From: Mixophyes australis
Lineage: Eukaryota; Chordata; Amphibia; Anura; Limnodynastidae
Length of the DNA: 64,000 nt
Direction: 5' to 3'
NCBI GenBank assembly: GCA_036250195.1
Contig: JAVHZZ010000008.1
Location: 15,154,434 to 15,218,433 of the forward strand
Shown: positions 44,796 to 56,139 of the stretch, in pieces
Position numbering within the stretch: the first letter of the stretch is position 1
How the letters are laid out: each line of letters begins with the position of its first letter
Notes under the pieces: generated by a model
Database searches by the model: none
What the model saw: the letters and a program-made list of their open reading frames with translations, nothing else
What the model was told of the DNA's origin: nothing
Program-made: the position numbers and the translations under genes

Positions 44796-45117
44796 ATTAT
44801 CATTTATATAGTGCCACCAATTCTGCACCACTGTACAGAGAATATTTGTGACTCACATCAGTCCCTGCCCCATTGGAGTTTACAGTCTGAATTCCCTAAC
44901 ATACACACAGACTAGGATTAATTTTTGCCAGGAGCCAATTAACTTCCCAGTATGTTTTGGGGGTATGGGAGGAAACCAGAGCACCCGGAGGAAACCCACG
45001 CAAACATGAGGAGAACATACAAACTCCTCACAGATAAGGCTCTGGTTGGGAATTGAACTCATGACCCCAGTGCTGTGAGGCAGAAGTGCTAACCACTGAG
45101 CCACTGTGCTGCCCAAA
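44796..45117 (-). mobile_element. tRNA-derived SINE, nearly full length
   Basis: On the minus strand GGGCAGCACAGTGGCTCAGTG (A box TGGCTCAGTGG) and GAGTTCAATTCCC (B box) are both well preserved, the best pair among the copies. The central block and the tail GCACTATATAAATGATAATT follow. Confidence 0.88.
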
Positions 45118-45421
45118 ATATATAAATGTATATTTAATATTTTATATATAAAATATTTAAGAGGAAAAGTTAAACACAGATGATTTTAACTTTGCAATTT
45201 ATTTTATTATAAAAAAAAAATCAATGCATATTTTTGATATTATGTATTATGTTTCTCTCATCTGTATGGATTCTTTTTAAACTGTTTTTCAGTTTAATTG
45301 GTAATAGACTGCAGCACTGCCTTCTAGCCTACAGATGTCAGTGTTCCAATCGTTGCCACTACTAAGCCTTTGACTGATATCTAAACCTCTCCATAGACAA
45401 CAGTGGAAACAGTGACACCGA

Positions 45422-45596
45422 GGGCTAGATTTACTAAGCTGCGGGTTTGAAAAAGTGGTGATGTTGCCTATAGCAACCAATCAGATTCTAGCTTTCATTA
45501 ATTTTGTACCTTCTAAAAAATGACAGCTAGAATCTGATTGGTTGTTATAGGCAACATCCTCACTTTTTCAAACCCGCAGCTTAGTAAATCTAGCCC
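45422..45596. mobile_element. Palindromic MITE with exact inverted ends
   Basis: The 20-base end GGGCTAGATTTACTAAGCTG is matched exactly by its inverse at the right end, with the arms continuing CGGGTTTG. Confidence 0.88.
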
Positions 45597-46014
45597 CAGG
45601 TGTCACTGAATTTACGTTCATTTTGCGTGTCTCAATGAACCAGGCCCACTGTGTTTAGAGTGTTTGATGCATCATACAGCTTGTGCCAGTGATTTTTTTT
45701 CTGCCAAAACCTTTTTCTAATGTATCCACCCCCCACCTAGGGAACAGGGACAAAGATAAATGTTTTTCTCTGAGTTGACAATCAAACAGAGGAGACTCAC
45801 AGAAGTCTGTGCATTGATGGCTGCACGCATGAACTTCTCATAGACTTTCTCATCAGTAACTTTCCACTTGGCACTCTGTCTAAATTGTTTACTGAATCTA
45901 AACAGAGATCACTTATATTGCCTTCAAACCAATTTTCCAAGTGCCTAGTAACATTAACGTAACATTAGCTTGGTACAACATGTTTCATTTTTTTATTTTA
46001 GAAAACTATGACAC

Positions 46015-46668
46015 TTTATGCCACTATGACTCACTGTTCTCTCCCCATCCGTGTTCCGACCGTCACCATGACGAACGGGACGTCACTTCCTCTCTGTTTC
46101 GGCTGTCACCAAGGCAACGGCCGGGATGCTCTTTCAGACAGCGCCGCTTCCTGCAATGTTAGGCAGCCGGGTGTGCATGCAAAATATATCATTAATTAGT
46201 AGCCTTCTGTGGCTAATTGGCACTAGGGCTTCTCTGCCCTCATTGATTCATATCAATATTTAAGGCCTCACTGCCGGTTATAGCGCTCAGTTCATGTCAC
46301 GTATTCCTGACCAGCTTCCCTGTACCTCTGGATACTATCTGTGACCTGAATTTCCCCTTGTATCCTTTGCTTGTTTCCTGGATTACCCGTGTTTGCTACT
46401 TGCCCTGACCTCTGGCCTGTACCACGCCCTTCCTGCTTTCTACGGGCACACGACCTAAGCCTGTCCCCCGTTTTTTGCCTCCAGTCTTCCAGTTTCTCTA
46501 CCCTGCTCTGCGGTTATTCTGAGAAGCTTCTACTACCGTAGAGTTAAGCCTTTTGGGCATCTCAGTACCTCGGAACTCATTTAGTTCTATGGGAGAGGCA
46601 GCTGCTAAAGGTGAAGACCTCTACCAGTCCGGTTCTAGAAGCTTATCAAGTAGCCGCGATCCTAACAG
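46015..46668. mobile_element. Dispersed repeat, possibly a solo LTR
   Basis: TGTTAGGCAGCCGGG (46157) and ...GATCCTAACA (46668) form a 7-bp inverted TGTTAGG/CCTAACA pair. Between them is a TATA-like AATATTTAAGG at 46257 followed by GC-rich sequence. No flanking duplication was found and the left limit is uncertain. Confidence 0.35.
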
Positions 46669-46699
46669 TTATTTGCAAATCAATAGAACTATGGTAACT

Positions 46700-47450
46700 A
46701 TGAGACAGTGTAGGTCTGATTCAGAGTGAAATGTATGTCTATTTGTGTAGTGTGTTTTGAGTTTTTTTGCACTGTGCATATCCAGGAAGTGAATGTATGC
46801 AAATGCAGCCTAGTAGACCTACGTCTTTTTAGCACGTAGCACTCCTTATGACTTAAAAGGAGTGATGGAGGAGGGAGGGTGTTCTAAATTAGGCAAAGTG
46901 TAGTAGGGGCTTGTTCTGTCAATTGCGTACCGATTCAGGCTGGGAAAAAGACGCAGATGCGGAGAAACGTTATTGAATTTGCAGGTGGTCATTGGCAGGT
47001 GTAAGTAGTGGATGATATTGATGAAGATCACTGAAAGTAGGAAACTGCTTGTGAATAGATGTTTGCAATGATCCACAGACACTTATTGATACTTTAATAG
47101 ATTATGGGTTAGCGAGCGTGTTTTAGCAGTAATTTTTTTTTCTTTTTTTTTGTGAATGTGGGATGGGAAGTTGTTATTGCTTTAATAGAAAGGTTATTCA
47201 AGGTTAAATGATGCTTCATGTTGATCAAGTGAGGGAGATGGTATTGGTGGATTGGGAGAGTGATGGTGTAGATGGATTGAGAGGACAATGTAGTTGGTGA
47301 ATTCTGAGAGAGACAGTGTTGGTAGATTAGGAGAAAGATGCTGTTGGTAGGTTGAGATGGAGATGGTTTTAGAGAATTGGAAGAGAGAGGGTGTTAGTGG
47401 ATTAGGAGAGACAATGTTGGTGGATTTTAAAGCAGACTGTGTTTTTGGAT
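46700..47450 (+). other. PTGFR intron 2 sequence leading into a minisatellite
   Basis: 46715-47010 is repeat-like. From about 47220 the DNA becomes loosely repetitive (GGTGGATTGGGAGAG, GAGATGGTGTTGG) and grades into the regular array. No exon seen. Confidence 0.45.
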
Positions 47451-47456
47451 TGTTAG

Positions 47457-48080
47457 GGAGATGTTGCTAGTGCATTGGTAGATGGTGTTGGTGGATTGTT
47501 AGGGAGATGGTGTTGGTGGTTTGGGAGGCAAATGGTGTTGGTGGATTGGTGAGGAGATGGTCTTGGTGGATTGGTAGGGGGATGTTCTTGGTACATTGGT
47601 AGGGGGATGTTCTTGGTACATTGGTGGGGGGATGTTGTTGGTACATTGATAGGGGGATGTTGTTGGTACATTGATAGGGGGATGTTCTTGGTACATTAGT
47701 AGTGGCATGTTCTTGGTACATTGGTAGGGGGATGTTCTTGGTACATTGGTGGGGAGATGGTCTTGGTGGATTGGTAGGGGGATGTTCTTGGTACATTGGT
47801 AGGAAGATGGTCTTGGTGGATTGGTGGGGGGATGTTGTTGGTACATTGATAGGGGGATGTTCTTGGTACATTAGTAGTGGCATGTTCTTGGTACATTGGT
47901 AGGGAGATGTTCTTGGTACATTGGTGGGGAGATGGTCTTGGTGGATTGGTGGGGGGATGGTCTTGGTGGATTGGTAGGGGGATGTTCTTGGTACATTGGT
48001 AGGGGGATGTTCTTGGTACATTGGTGGGGAGATGGTCTTGGTACATTGGTGGGGGGATGGTCTTGGTCGATTGGTAGGGA
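47457..48080. repeat. 25-bp minisatellite, about 22-24 units
   Basis: Unit types ATGTTCTTGGTACATTGGTA+GGGGG and ATGGTCTTGGTGGATTGGTA+GGGGG, with variants ATGTTGTTGGTACATTGATA and TACATTAGTAGTGGC. The period is 25 bp over at least 20 units (47557-48080). No frame of the minus strand has a stop in the unit, so long frames up to 207 codons appear there. They are a by-product of the array. Confidence 0.93.
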
Positions 48081-48090
48081 GTGGATGCAA

Positions 48091-49229
48091 TGACTAGTGT
48101 TGTGTAATTATTTAGTGTATTACTTATTTGGTCTTTTGACCTCAGCTACTTAAATCAACAATGCAATTGCAATTGAAAAGTAGAAAAAGCAGAATCAAGC
48201 TATTACTACACTGTGAAATTTCTAATATTGCCAGGCACTTTTTCCTAACAGTGGTGTAGAATCTTTAATGGGAGCAATTGGCAACATTACACATCCTATT
48301 CAGTAAATTATCTAATTGAACAACTTTTACTTGTTGTAGATTTGTCCGATAATTTTGGAGAATACCAAGGAACATTGATTTATGGTCAAAAATAGTGGTG
48401 GCCATGTAATAACCACTGCTCTGGTAGTCATAGCAAAATGCCTTATATATTTATCTTTGCTATAAGATTTGTGACTTTGTCCTTATTTTGGTAAGGACAG
48501 TGTCTTCGAAATGCTGTGCTAAAACCAATCAAGGATGCTTAGAGTGTTCCTCCTTTAATGTTCCATAGGAGAACCAATCTGTCACTCCAACTCACACTGA
48601 CATATGCAAATACGGAGACGTCTAAAGTTTTCTGTATTGAATAACTTTTGCTCTTTTTGCTTAACATTTCCAAAAAAATGAAAAGGGGAAAATGCAACCC
48701 TATTTCACAAGATAGATTCAAATAAATACCCTTGGCACGCGTGCAAGGTGGCACTCAAGGACATTTTGAGGGGCACCTGAGTCCCATCTTGTCCTCCACC
48801 TACTTCCTCACAGAGAATAAGAATTCTCATGGAGGTTAAAGGGGAGAAGGAAATTAAGGTTTCAACAAACATGTCCCACATGTACATCTTCCCTTTTGGA
48901 AACATCTCTGCTTCCCAATTGTCTCTGTTATTTGTCTAATGCATAAACCAGTAATTCCTTAATTGGCTGCAATTTTTTAAGTGTTTGTATAGCATACTTG
49001 CCACCTTTTCTGCATTGGTCTTCGAGAGATCCCTGAGTCAGGTGGGCGCATGAGGCCGAGCTCGGCGAATCGCGTCATTTTGGCGCATGTCTGTCCGTAT
49101 TCAAGCACAAGTGGATCTCAAGAAATGTTTCCATTTGAATATGGGTACGCTCTTGCTAGATGGTATTTGCCGTATGTAGACAGATAGAACACAGGATACA
49201 CATAATACATATGTACAATATCAAGTACC
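48091..49229 (+). other. PTGFR intron 2 sequence, no exon seen
   Basis: A CTCCCGG-family fragment at about 48990-49080 (CATACTTGCCACCTTTTC, GCGAATCGCGTCATTTTGG). Otherwise nothing. Confidence 0.45.
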
Positions 49230-49237
49230 ATCAGAAC

Positions 49238-49458
49238 CAGGGGCGGGATGGCCCAGGGGGGCAGGGGGGCATCGGTCCCCCGGGCCGCTCGGTTTCAGCG
49301 CTGTTATGGCCGGCCAGCTCCTGGAATAAAAAAATTACATCATTTTGACCCGCGGCCGCATCTCGTTTCCTGACCACACGCAGGGACACAGTCATTGGAC
49401 GCGGCTGCATCGGGTGTCATGTGATGCGGCCGGGTTGTATTATGCCAGCCCGCGCCTG
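49238..49458. mobile_element. Short hAT element with exact 8-bp target duplication
   Basis: Ends CAGGGGCGGGATGGCC and, inverted, CAGGCGCGGGCTGGC. Flanked by ATCAGAAC at 49230-49237 and 49459-49466. 221 bp. Confidence 0.88.
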
Positions 49459-49849
49459 ATCAGAACACATATCAAAAAAATAATTTTCACTAAATTAACA
49501 GCTCTTAATACCATAATCATTGATAAAAATACATGTTATTTTTTTTTTAACATGAAATACATAATTGTACATGTACTGTACATAAAATGCATTTTTACAG
49601 TTTCTCTTAGTTGCATACACATGTTCAAGCGTGCGTACCTCTCAGTCATCACTATCAATCAGCACTTACACCTGCGCTATAGCTTGTGCTATTGATGCAG
49701 CTAAAAAACACGTACATGAGAGATGCCCAAAACTTGAATCGGGCGAATGTGCTAGTCCTTGGCACGTCTTACTGTACATTGGTAAGCTAATGATATGGTC
49801 TGATTGGTAGATATAGTTTACGGCATTGTGACAGTCTGTAGCCATTGTC

Positions 49850-50090
49850 TTAAGTCAGGTGGCCCAAGGGCCAATTACGGCCCTCTAAGCTTTCCTCTGA
49901 GCCCCCAACTCTTTTCTGCTTTATAGTCATTTGTTGTTGCTTGTAACACCTGTATAAAATGCCTGCTGATAGTTTATTACAGATCGGTGTCTGTTTCTCT
50001 GATTAAATGTATTGTTTTACCGTATTACTGAGAGTAAGGGTAACGTGAGGGCCCCCGTAGTGTATAAGGTTGTCTATCTCTGCACCAAGG
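49850..50090. mobile_element. Dispersed repeat, uninterrupted copy of the 14505 family
   Basis: Shares GTAACACCTGTATAAAATGC and TTACTGAGAGTAAGGGTAAC with the split copy. No terminal repeats are clear. Confidence 0.5.
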
Positions 50091-50476
50091 CGAATGAAGT
50101 TTATTGTGACAAAAGACTGAGTGTAGTCATTCAATATATTTCTAGCTGTTGAACACATATCTGTGACTACAGTAGGGGTTTCATAAAAATATAATTTTAA
50201 AATCTAAATGCAAATTTGAACTTTGAATTTTTTTTTCACTATGACAAATGTTCCTGTTTTCTTTCTGGCGGAGATTAGCACCTCTGCAGAGCTTGCAGCT
50301 GTCACTGTGGGAACGCTTAATATATAGAGTTACCTACTATAAGTGACACTTAGAGGCTATAAAAAGGTAATACACTGCATCAAATCCATGTTTATGTCCT
50401 TTACAAAATACAGTAGCAGCTTGCCTTTGTTTAAATCAGCACGAACAGGTCTCCAAGAGATACATTTTTTAGTTTT

Positions 50477-50500
50477 ATATATATATATATATATATATAT
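50477..50500. repeat. (TA)n microsatellite
   Basis: About 12 TA units. Confidence 0.9.
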
Positions 50501-50690
50501 TGTTATTGAGACGATTTTGAAACAGCAAAAAGCGCTGGTACACAGCATATCTCAAGGCAGATATAAATAGTAATTTAAAAGTACAGAACTGGAATCCATA
50601 TACAGAAACAGGAGTTGCGCTCGACTCCCAATGGTTGCAAGAGCTGCCATAGAACTAGGGATCCCTCCCTGTAAATACAAATAGACGAAG

Positions 50691-51140
50691 ATTCTATACG
50701 CTCATTGGTGTTCAAATATTTCTAATTAAGTGTGGTGTAGTCCTGACATGCTTGACTGGTATCTAGACAGGGATTGGCACAACACCTCAAACCTCTATTA
50801 AACTGTTGTATATATATATATAAAATGTATAAACCCTTCAGTGTAAAATAATTCAACATTTTATTAAAACATATTACACACACTGAAAACCTAAAAAATG
50901 ATATAAACCTAAAAATCACCAATCTAGTCATAAATATGACAGATTGTGAATGAATAAATAGACAGAATTAGCGTATAAAAGGAATTTGCACATAAACCTG
51001 ATAAATATAAAACCAGATCTTGGTACAATAAACCATATATTATGTATTAAACAATAATCCCCTGTCTAGATACCATTCAAGCATGTCAGGACTACACCAC
51101 ACTAATGTGGAAATATTTGAAAGTCAATGAGCGCATAGAA
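50691..51140. repeat. Inverted repeat with arms of about 80 bp
   Basis: 50691-50772 matches the reverse complement of 51061-51140, including TGTGGTGTAGTCCTGACATG and GGTATCTAGACAGG, at an estimated 85-90% identity. The spacer is 288 bp of AT-rich DNA. It lies 370 bp upstream of PTGFR coding exon 2. Confidence 0.82.
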
Positions 51141-51274
51141 CTGGAATCCATAACAAAATAAAATAAGGAGAAATGAAAGAAGTAGTAGACTCCAGCAAGT
51201 TGGCGGAGAAGGGAAGAGGCGGGAGGGATCAGGTGGAGAGGGGAGAGTGAACGGGGAGCCGAAGGACCGGTCAA

Positions 51275-51415
51275 ACTGATACTTGCCTTTTCTCCCCGAA
51301 CGTCCGGGAAACTTCTGAATTTTGGGGAGTCCTCCCAGATTCGCAGGAGGTGGGGCCAAGGTGATGCAATCATGTTACCACGCCCCCTCCTGCACTGGAG
51401 AGTAAATAAAACTTC
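51275..51415. mobile_element. CTCCCGG-type MITE fragment
   Basis: ACTTGCCTTTTCTCCCCGAA then CGTCCGGGAAACTTC and GGTGGGGCCAAGGTGATGC. The left end only is clear. It sits 90 bp before PTGFR exon 3. Confidence 0.5.
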
Positions 51416-51506
51416 GGTCAAGCCAGCGATTGCAACTTTTAAAGATATTTATGTTTTGCAGTGAAAATAATACATGTATTTAACATGCTTCTTGTGATTT
51501 TTTCAG

Positions 51507-51842
51507 GTGACGATGGCCAACATCGGACTAAAGAAATATAGATCCCAGGAGGCTAACGAGACAATACTTTTTTCTCTCCGCATGGCCACGTGGAACCAAA
51601 TTTTGGACCCGTGGGTTTACATTCTCCTGAGGAAGACAGTCCTCAAAAAACTGTTCAGAATCGCTAGGCGCTGCTGCGGGGTTCAAGTCATTGGTTTACA
51701 CGGCTGGGAGTTTAGCTCCTTCAAGAACTCTTTGAAAGTTGCCACTATTTCTGAATCTCCAAGTTGCACACGAACGAACACTTTAAGCATCTCCCAAAAG
51801 AAGGATACAGAACAAAAATGTGAACTCATGGAAACGAGCTAA
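51507..51842 (+). CDS. PTGFR: Prostaglandin F2-alpha receptor (FP), coding exon 2 of 2
   Basis: This exon encodes residues 266-376 and the TAA stop. The acceptor TTTTTTCAG|GTG joins in phase 0 to the exon ending at 39014, restoring PFL-VTMANIG across the end of TM6. TM7 is about residues 284-306. It carries LRMATWNQ, with the arginine (R290) that in prostanoid receptors contacts the ligand carboxylate, and DPWVY (299-303), the family form of NPxxY. A likely helix 8 and a pair of cysteines (CC near residue 318) follow. The tail keeps the FP-like stretch KNSLKVATISESP. It then extends about 18 residues beyond the human end as I remember it (359 aa against 376 here), rich in Ser, Thr and Lys. 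That tail is the main difference from mammals. Assignment to FP rests on both exons. Confidence 0.96.
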   Translation: MTMANIGLKKYRSQEANETILFSLRMATWNQILDPWVYILLRKTVLKKLFRIARRCCGVQVIGLHGWEFSSFKNSLKVATISESPSCTRTNTLSISQKKDTEQKCELMETS

Positions 51843-52344
51843 ACCTGTTTTGTTTTTTTCGACTGTATTTCCCAGTATACCACAGGCTGGTATTATACGA
51901 TGCTACATCACTACGGTCGGACATCTACTCAATGAGTGTGATGACAAGTTGAATCCATGCCCGTGATGCTTAATAGGCTAACACGATTTATATTTATTTT
52001 TCAGAGCATGGCAGGTAGCATTAACCCCTCTTGTGCCAGATACCAATATATTGCAAGCCATAAATCAGTGTAGGGACTGTGGGTAAAAGTCATGTAAGAA
52101 TTTCTTACAGCTAGTGGCCTCCAACCTGGAGAATGACACAGTAAGTTAACCTGGCTAGATGGGACCGGGATTTATCACTAGGTAGGTGGTGGGGACACTT
52201 GTAATAAGCTGCACCTCCACCCATCATGGACACCATCCCCATCTGAACAGGTTATTATAAAATGCTCGCAAAGGAGGATATTCTCAAAAATGTAAAACAA
52301 AAGTTGAAAAAATGGCATTACAAAAAAAAGATGGCGTCTAACAT

Positions 52345-52524
52345 GGGGGTTGATTTACTAAAACTTCTAAAAAGGGAAAATGGAGGTGTTGCCCATAGCA
52401 ACCAATCAGATTCTAGCTGTCATTTATGTAGCACATTCTTGACAATGATAGCTGGAATCTGATTGGTTGCTCTAGGCAACACCTCCACTATTCCTTTTTA
52501 GAGGTTTTAGTATGCCTACCCCCC
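52345..52524. mobile_element. Palindromic MITE in the probable PTGFR 3' UTR
   Basis: Arms AACCAATCAGATTCTAGCTG and GATAGCTGGAATCTGATTGG flank a short loop. The ends are GGGGGTTGATTTACTAAAAC and its approximate inverse. As RNA it would form a hairpin of about 75 bp. Confidence 0.8.
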
Positions 52525-52687
52525 CCACCATGGTATTTTCCATTTGAAGTAAACATGGTTTGACCAAAGTGACCACAGAAGAAAAGCAATGGAGACTTAG
52601 AGGGAAATTCAATTTGGCCGCGTTAATTATATTACCGTTAATACATTATATATAATATATTTTGGCAGTAATGCGACCAATTAATAT

Positions 52688-52960
52688 TAGAGATGTTCAC
52701 TGAACCCCGTGTTCTGGTTTTGGTTTTGAATCTGGATTAACTTCGTGTTTTGGTTTTTGTTTTGCCAAAACCGCCCTTGCGTTTTTGATTTTGGATCCCG
52801 ATTTTTTTTCTAAAATCACGATTTTTCTTTTTTTTTTGCTAAAATCACATATTTTTGCTTCTCCCCCCTCTACATTATTATTAGCTGACTCGGCTCGGTA
52901 CTCGGATATGCTAAGTTCGGGTGTGTTTGGTTCTAGGGGAACCGAGCCTGAGCATCTCTA
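52688..52960. mobile_element. Short hAT element with exact 8-bp target duplication
   Basis: TAGAGATGTTCACTGA and CTGAGCATCTCTA ends, flanked by ATTAATAT at 52680-52687 and 52961-52968. The interior GGTTTTGGTTTTGAATCTGG is shared with the larger copy at 61003. Confidence 0.88.
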
Positions 52961-54121
52961 ATTAATATGCCTTAAAAAGAAAATTAATTAGGAAACAAAT
53001 TTACTTTCTGTGATAAGTTAAAAGAGTCAGGCAGAAACATCTTCAAATGGTCTGAATATCTTTAACATAAATGTATTAGACATCAACCATTATAACTGAT
53101 TACTGTACAAAAAATTTGTGTTTTCTTTATTGAAAACAACATTTCATGAAACCTTCATTTCACTAAAAAATACCTTTGTATTTAATTTTTTTTAAAAAAA
53201 TTTTTTAAAAAAAGTTTTAATTACTCCAATTATTATTTTTTTGTTTCAGTAATTTTGTAAGGGAAATGTTGAGGCCATTCTGCCTTTTTAAGCTATTTTT
53301 GGCGATTTGGCATTTTTGAGAATATTCTCCAAAATTCTCCTTGCCATGTTTTTTTTTCACTGTGCATTGCAATTACTACATACATAAAATAGATTTATTT
53401 TTTTTCAGGAAGGAATGTAAATGTTTTCAGTTTGATGTGCTTATGTAGCATTGTTTTTTTTACATTGTGCAATATTTCTGTATATATATATGAAAATATT
53501 TATGTTGACAGAGTCAAATATGTTTGTTTTGTGTGTGTCTTTCTGTTGTACCGCTGTCCAGATAACTTTTATGGAATGCACAAAAGAAATATACTATATA
53601 GGTCATTTATGGAAGATGTATTGTTATTAGTACAGTACATGGAAAATCATCTTCCATAAAAAATATAGAGATATGCAAGTTGTTTTCAGTAGAAAAAAAA
53701 AAGTGTTTTCTCAAATTTTGGGTTCCTACAAGATTTATTGCTTTGGGGCCTGTCAAACATCCTACAAAGGTTGTTTGAAACATACATGAATTTAATGAAT
53801 TTAAAAAAAATAAATATGAAAATCTTGCTTTTGAAAAGGACAATTGCTAAAAATAGTTGCAAAGCAAAAAATTAAACAAACACCTTTACATTATGAATAC
53901 ATTTGAATACACTTAGGACTCTTATACATGGGGGCTTTCCTGTCTTCATTGTGCAAATATTGCAACTGTGGATAGAACATTGCAGCAAGACAGTAGAATG
54001 TTGCAAATTTGACCAGGACTCATAGTGAACAGTCATCTGTACTGTCAGAACTTTCCTCAGCGGAATTAATGAATCCTATTTGCAGCGCTAGTGTTTTATG
54101 TAGCTTTAATCAATCATATCA

Positions 54122-54141
54122 ATCAATCAATCAATCATATC
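54122..54141. repeat. (ATCA)n short tandem repeat
   Basis: Repeats of AATC/ATCA interrupted by ATATC. Confidence 0.8.
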
Positions 54142-54184
54142 ATGGGTGCAGGGGAAAAGCCCATCTGTCATAATTGTCAAATTT

Positions 54185-54403
54185 GTTGACTTCCCCTTGT
54201 GGCGATCCCAGAAGGGAAGTCAAAGTAGCAAAACAGAGGGTGTGGCAATGTAATTTTCGTCATCACGCAGCGGGTGTGTGGCCATAATGCTACAACTCAC
54301 AGCAAATTGTGTCACCATGGCCCACCAATTTGGGGTGGCCTTCTTTCCTTTCCCCAAAATTCCGGAGTCGATCAGTTGCTCCGGGAAAGCAGGCAAGTAT
54401 GCC
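54185..54403. mobile_element. CTCCCGG-type MITE fragment
   Basis: GTGGCCATAATGC, AAAATTCCGGAGTCGATCAG and CAGGCAAGTATGCC resemble the right part of the 26841 copy. Confidence 0.4.
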
Positions 54404-54465
54404 ATTTGAATGAGCTCTGATTTATAGTTGGGAGCAAACTCAGCTACTGTGTGCAAAACTCTAAA

Positions 54466-54677
54466 ACATACCTGCCAACCTGTCAGTCTTCAGGGGCGGG
54501 ACAGGGGTGTGTGGTCACACGCCCAGAGGGCTGTCTAACGTTGTAAAGCGTTAGCCTGCCAATTAGATATCTCCCTTCCTCCAAAATTCCCACCCGCTGG
54601 ACAAACATGTACTTGGGCGGGACAGAGCCTTACAATCGGGACACTCCCGCTGAAATCAGGACAGTTGGCAGGTATGT
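54466..54677. mobile_element. MITE with inverted ends ACATACCTGCCAAC
   Basis: ACATACCTGCCAACCTGTC at the left, ACATACCTGCCAACTGTCC when the right end is reversed. The interior contains CGGGACAGGGGTGTGTGG and GGGCGGGACAGAGCC. Confidence 0.82.
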
Positions 54678-55103
54678 CTAAATGGCAGTGTAAAAATATT
54701 ACTGGTCAGTATGTGTGTGCAGCAAGTAGCGTCATTTGATGGCGATTTTGCTTCTACCTCTAAATATGCCCCAAAATGTCTTTTTAATTTACTTTTTTTG
54801 GAACCAGTAATTACTTGACACAAGAAAAAACTATTGTCCTAACATAGCAAATTATTCTTTGAATCAAGTTGTGGGATATTTTCTTGTCTTTAATTTTAAC
54901 TAAATTTAGAGGTGAGAGAGACAGCTTAGCGTGGCTTTGGCATTTAGTGAAGTTTGGTTGATTTGGTGTTTTAAAAAAAACATCTTAAGAACCTAATTGT
55001 TAGAAGTATATCATAAGGGAAATATTTGCTAAATCGAATTGCCAAACCAATTTCAATTTGGTGACAATAAAACTATTGGCCCAATATTGTGAATCATTTG
55101 GGG

Positions 55104-55127
55104 AACTGAACAGGGGGGGGGGGGGGA
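55104..55127. repeat. Poly-G tract
   Basis: A G run of about 16 uninterrupted bases. Confidence 0.8.
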
Positions 55128-55319
55128 TTTGCTAATCTCTACATGTTACTCAAAGAATGAGACTCTCTGTATAGGCAGGGAAAGCATTAAACAGGATTTA
55201 CCAAAAATAGTACCTTGATATGTTGTTACAATGTTATGTGATTCGTTAGTTGTCTTGTGTCTAAAAATGATGCCTAATGGAAGTTGTTTTGTGTAAGATA
55301 CAATGTGACTCTTTCATGC

Positions 55320-55325
55320 AATAAA
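55320..55325 (+). terminator. Candidate polyadenylation signal of PTGFR
   Basis: AATAAA followed within 10-30 nt by TGTTTTTTCTTTG and AATGTCAATGTG, a fair downstream element. It is about 3.5 kb past the stop codon. Confidence 0.4.
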
Positions 55326-55782
55326 TGTTTTTTCTTTGCGAATGTCAATGTGATTTATCCATTTTTTTATATATATATCGGTGTCAAATTTTCTATAAAT
55401 GTCTGCCAATTTTTATGTATGCGTCCATAATATATGTGATAGATCGCACGGGAATAGGGAAAGTGTTCAGGGCGAAGTGAAATAACCAAAGCAAGAAATA
55501 ATCTATAGTCAGCAAGTTAACATTCCACTTGTCAGCTGTCCCTGCTTTATATTGACAGAATCATTTTTTAAAGATCTGTCCTTGATGCATGTTATAACTC
55601 ACGTCCCTATATTTTAATGATAACTTTCTGCACAGTCAGCAATGTAGCAAGTTATCAATATATAGTGTTAGGTTTCTCCTGGCATATATTCAGTTTTAAT
55701 TCAGGGGAGATCAGAATATCAATTTCCATTTACTTTGACCACATACTGGAGGCCCACAATAATATATTAAGTGAAGCAAATC

Positions 55783-55900
55783 ATCATCATCACCATCACC
55801 ATTTATTTATATAGCGCCACTGATTCCGCAGCGCTGTACAGAGAACTCACTCACATCTGTCCCTGCCCCATTGGAGCTTACAGTCTAACTTCCCTATCAA

Positions 55901-55976
<76 letters not shown>

Positions 55977-56137
55977 AGGGTCAATTTTGATAGCAGCCAA
56001 TTAACCTACCAGTATGTTTTTGGAGTGTGGGAGGAAACCGGAGCACCCAGAGGAAACCCACACAAACACGGGGAGAACATACAATCTCCACACACTGTGA
56101 GGCAGAGGTGCTAACCACTCATCCACAGTGCTTCCCA
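55783..56137 (-). mobile_element. tRNA-derived SINE with expanded (AC)n
   Basis: The minus-strand element has the tail ATTTATATAGCGCCACTGAT (reverse) with (ATC)n, the core TTTTTGGAGTGTGGGAGG, and the head AACCACTCATCCACAGTGCT. The internal short CA stretch of other copies is here about 35 CA units (55903-55972). Confidence 0.86.
55903..55972. repeat. (CA)n microsatellite
   Basis: About 35 uninterrupted CA units, inside the SINE. Confidence 0.95.
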
Positions 56138-56139
56138 AA

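Larger units (their letters stand above)
51843..55345 (+). other. PTGFR: Probable PTGFR 3' untranslated region
   Basis: From the stop codon to just past an AATAAA at 55320-55325 followed by T- and GT-rich sequence. Other AATAAA hexamers occur at 53809 and 55066, so the true end could be earlier. Within it lie a palindromic MITE (52345-52524) and a short hAT (52688-52960). The rest is AT-rich with no gene signal. Confidence 0.4.

Noticed and set aside
46015..46668. Confident solo LTR call
   Set aside because: Only a 7-bp terminal inverted pair and a TATA-like string support it. No target duplication or primer-binding site was found.
47467..48090. 207-codon minus-strand frame as a repetitive protein gene
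   Set aside because: It lies wholly in the 25-bp minisatellite, is open in all three frames of that strand, and has no start context or flanking coding sequence.
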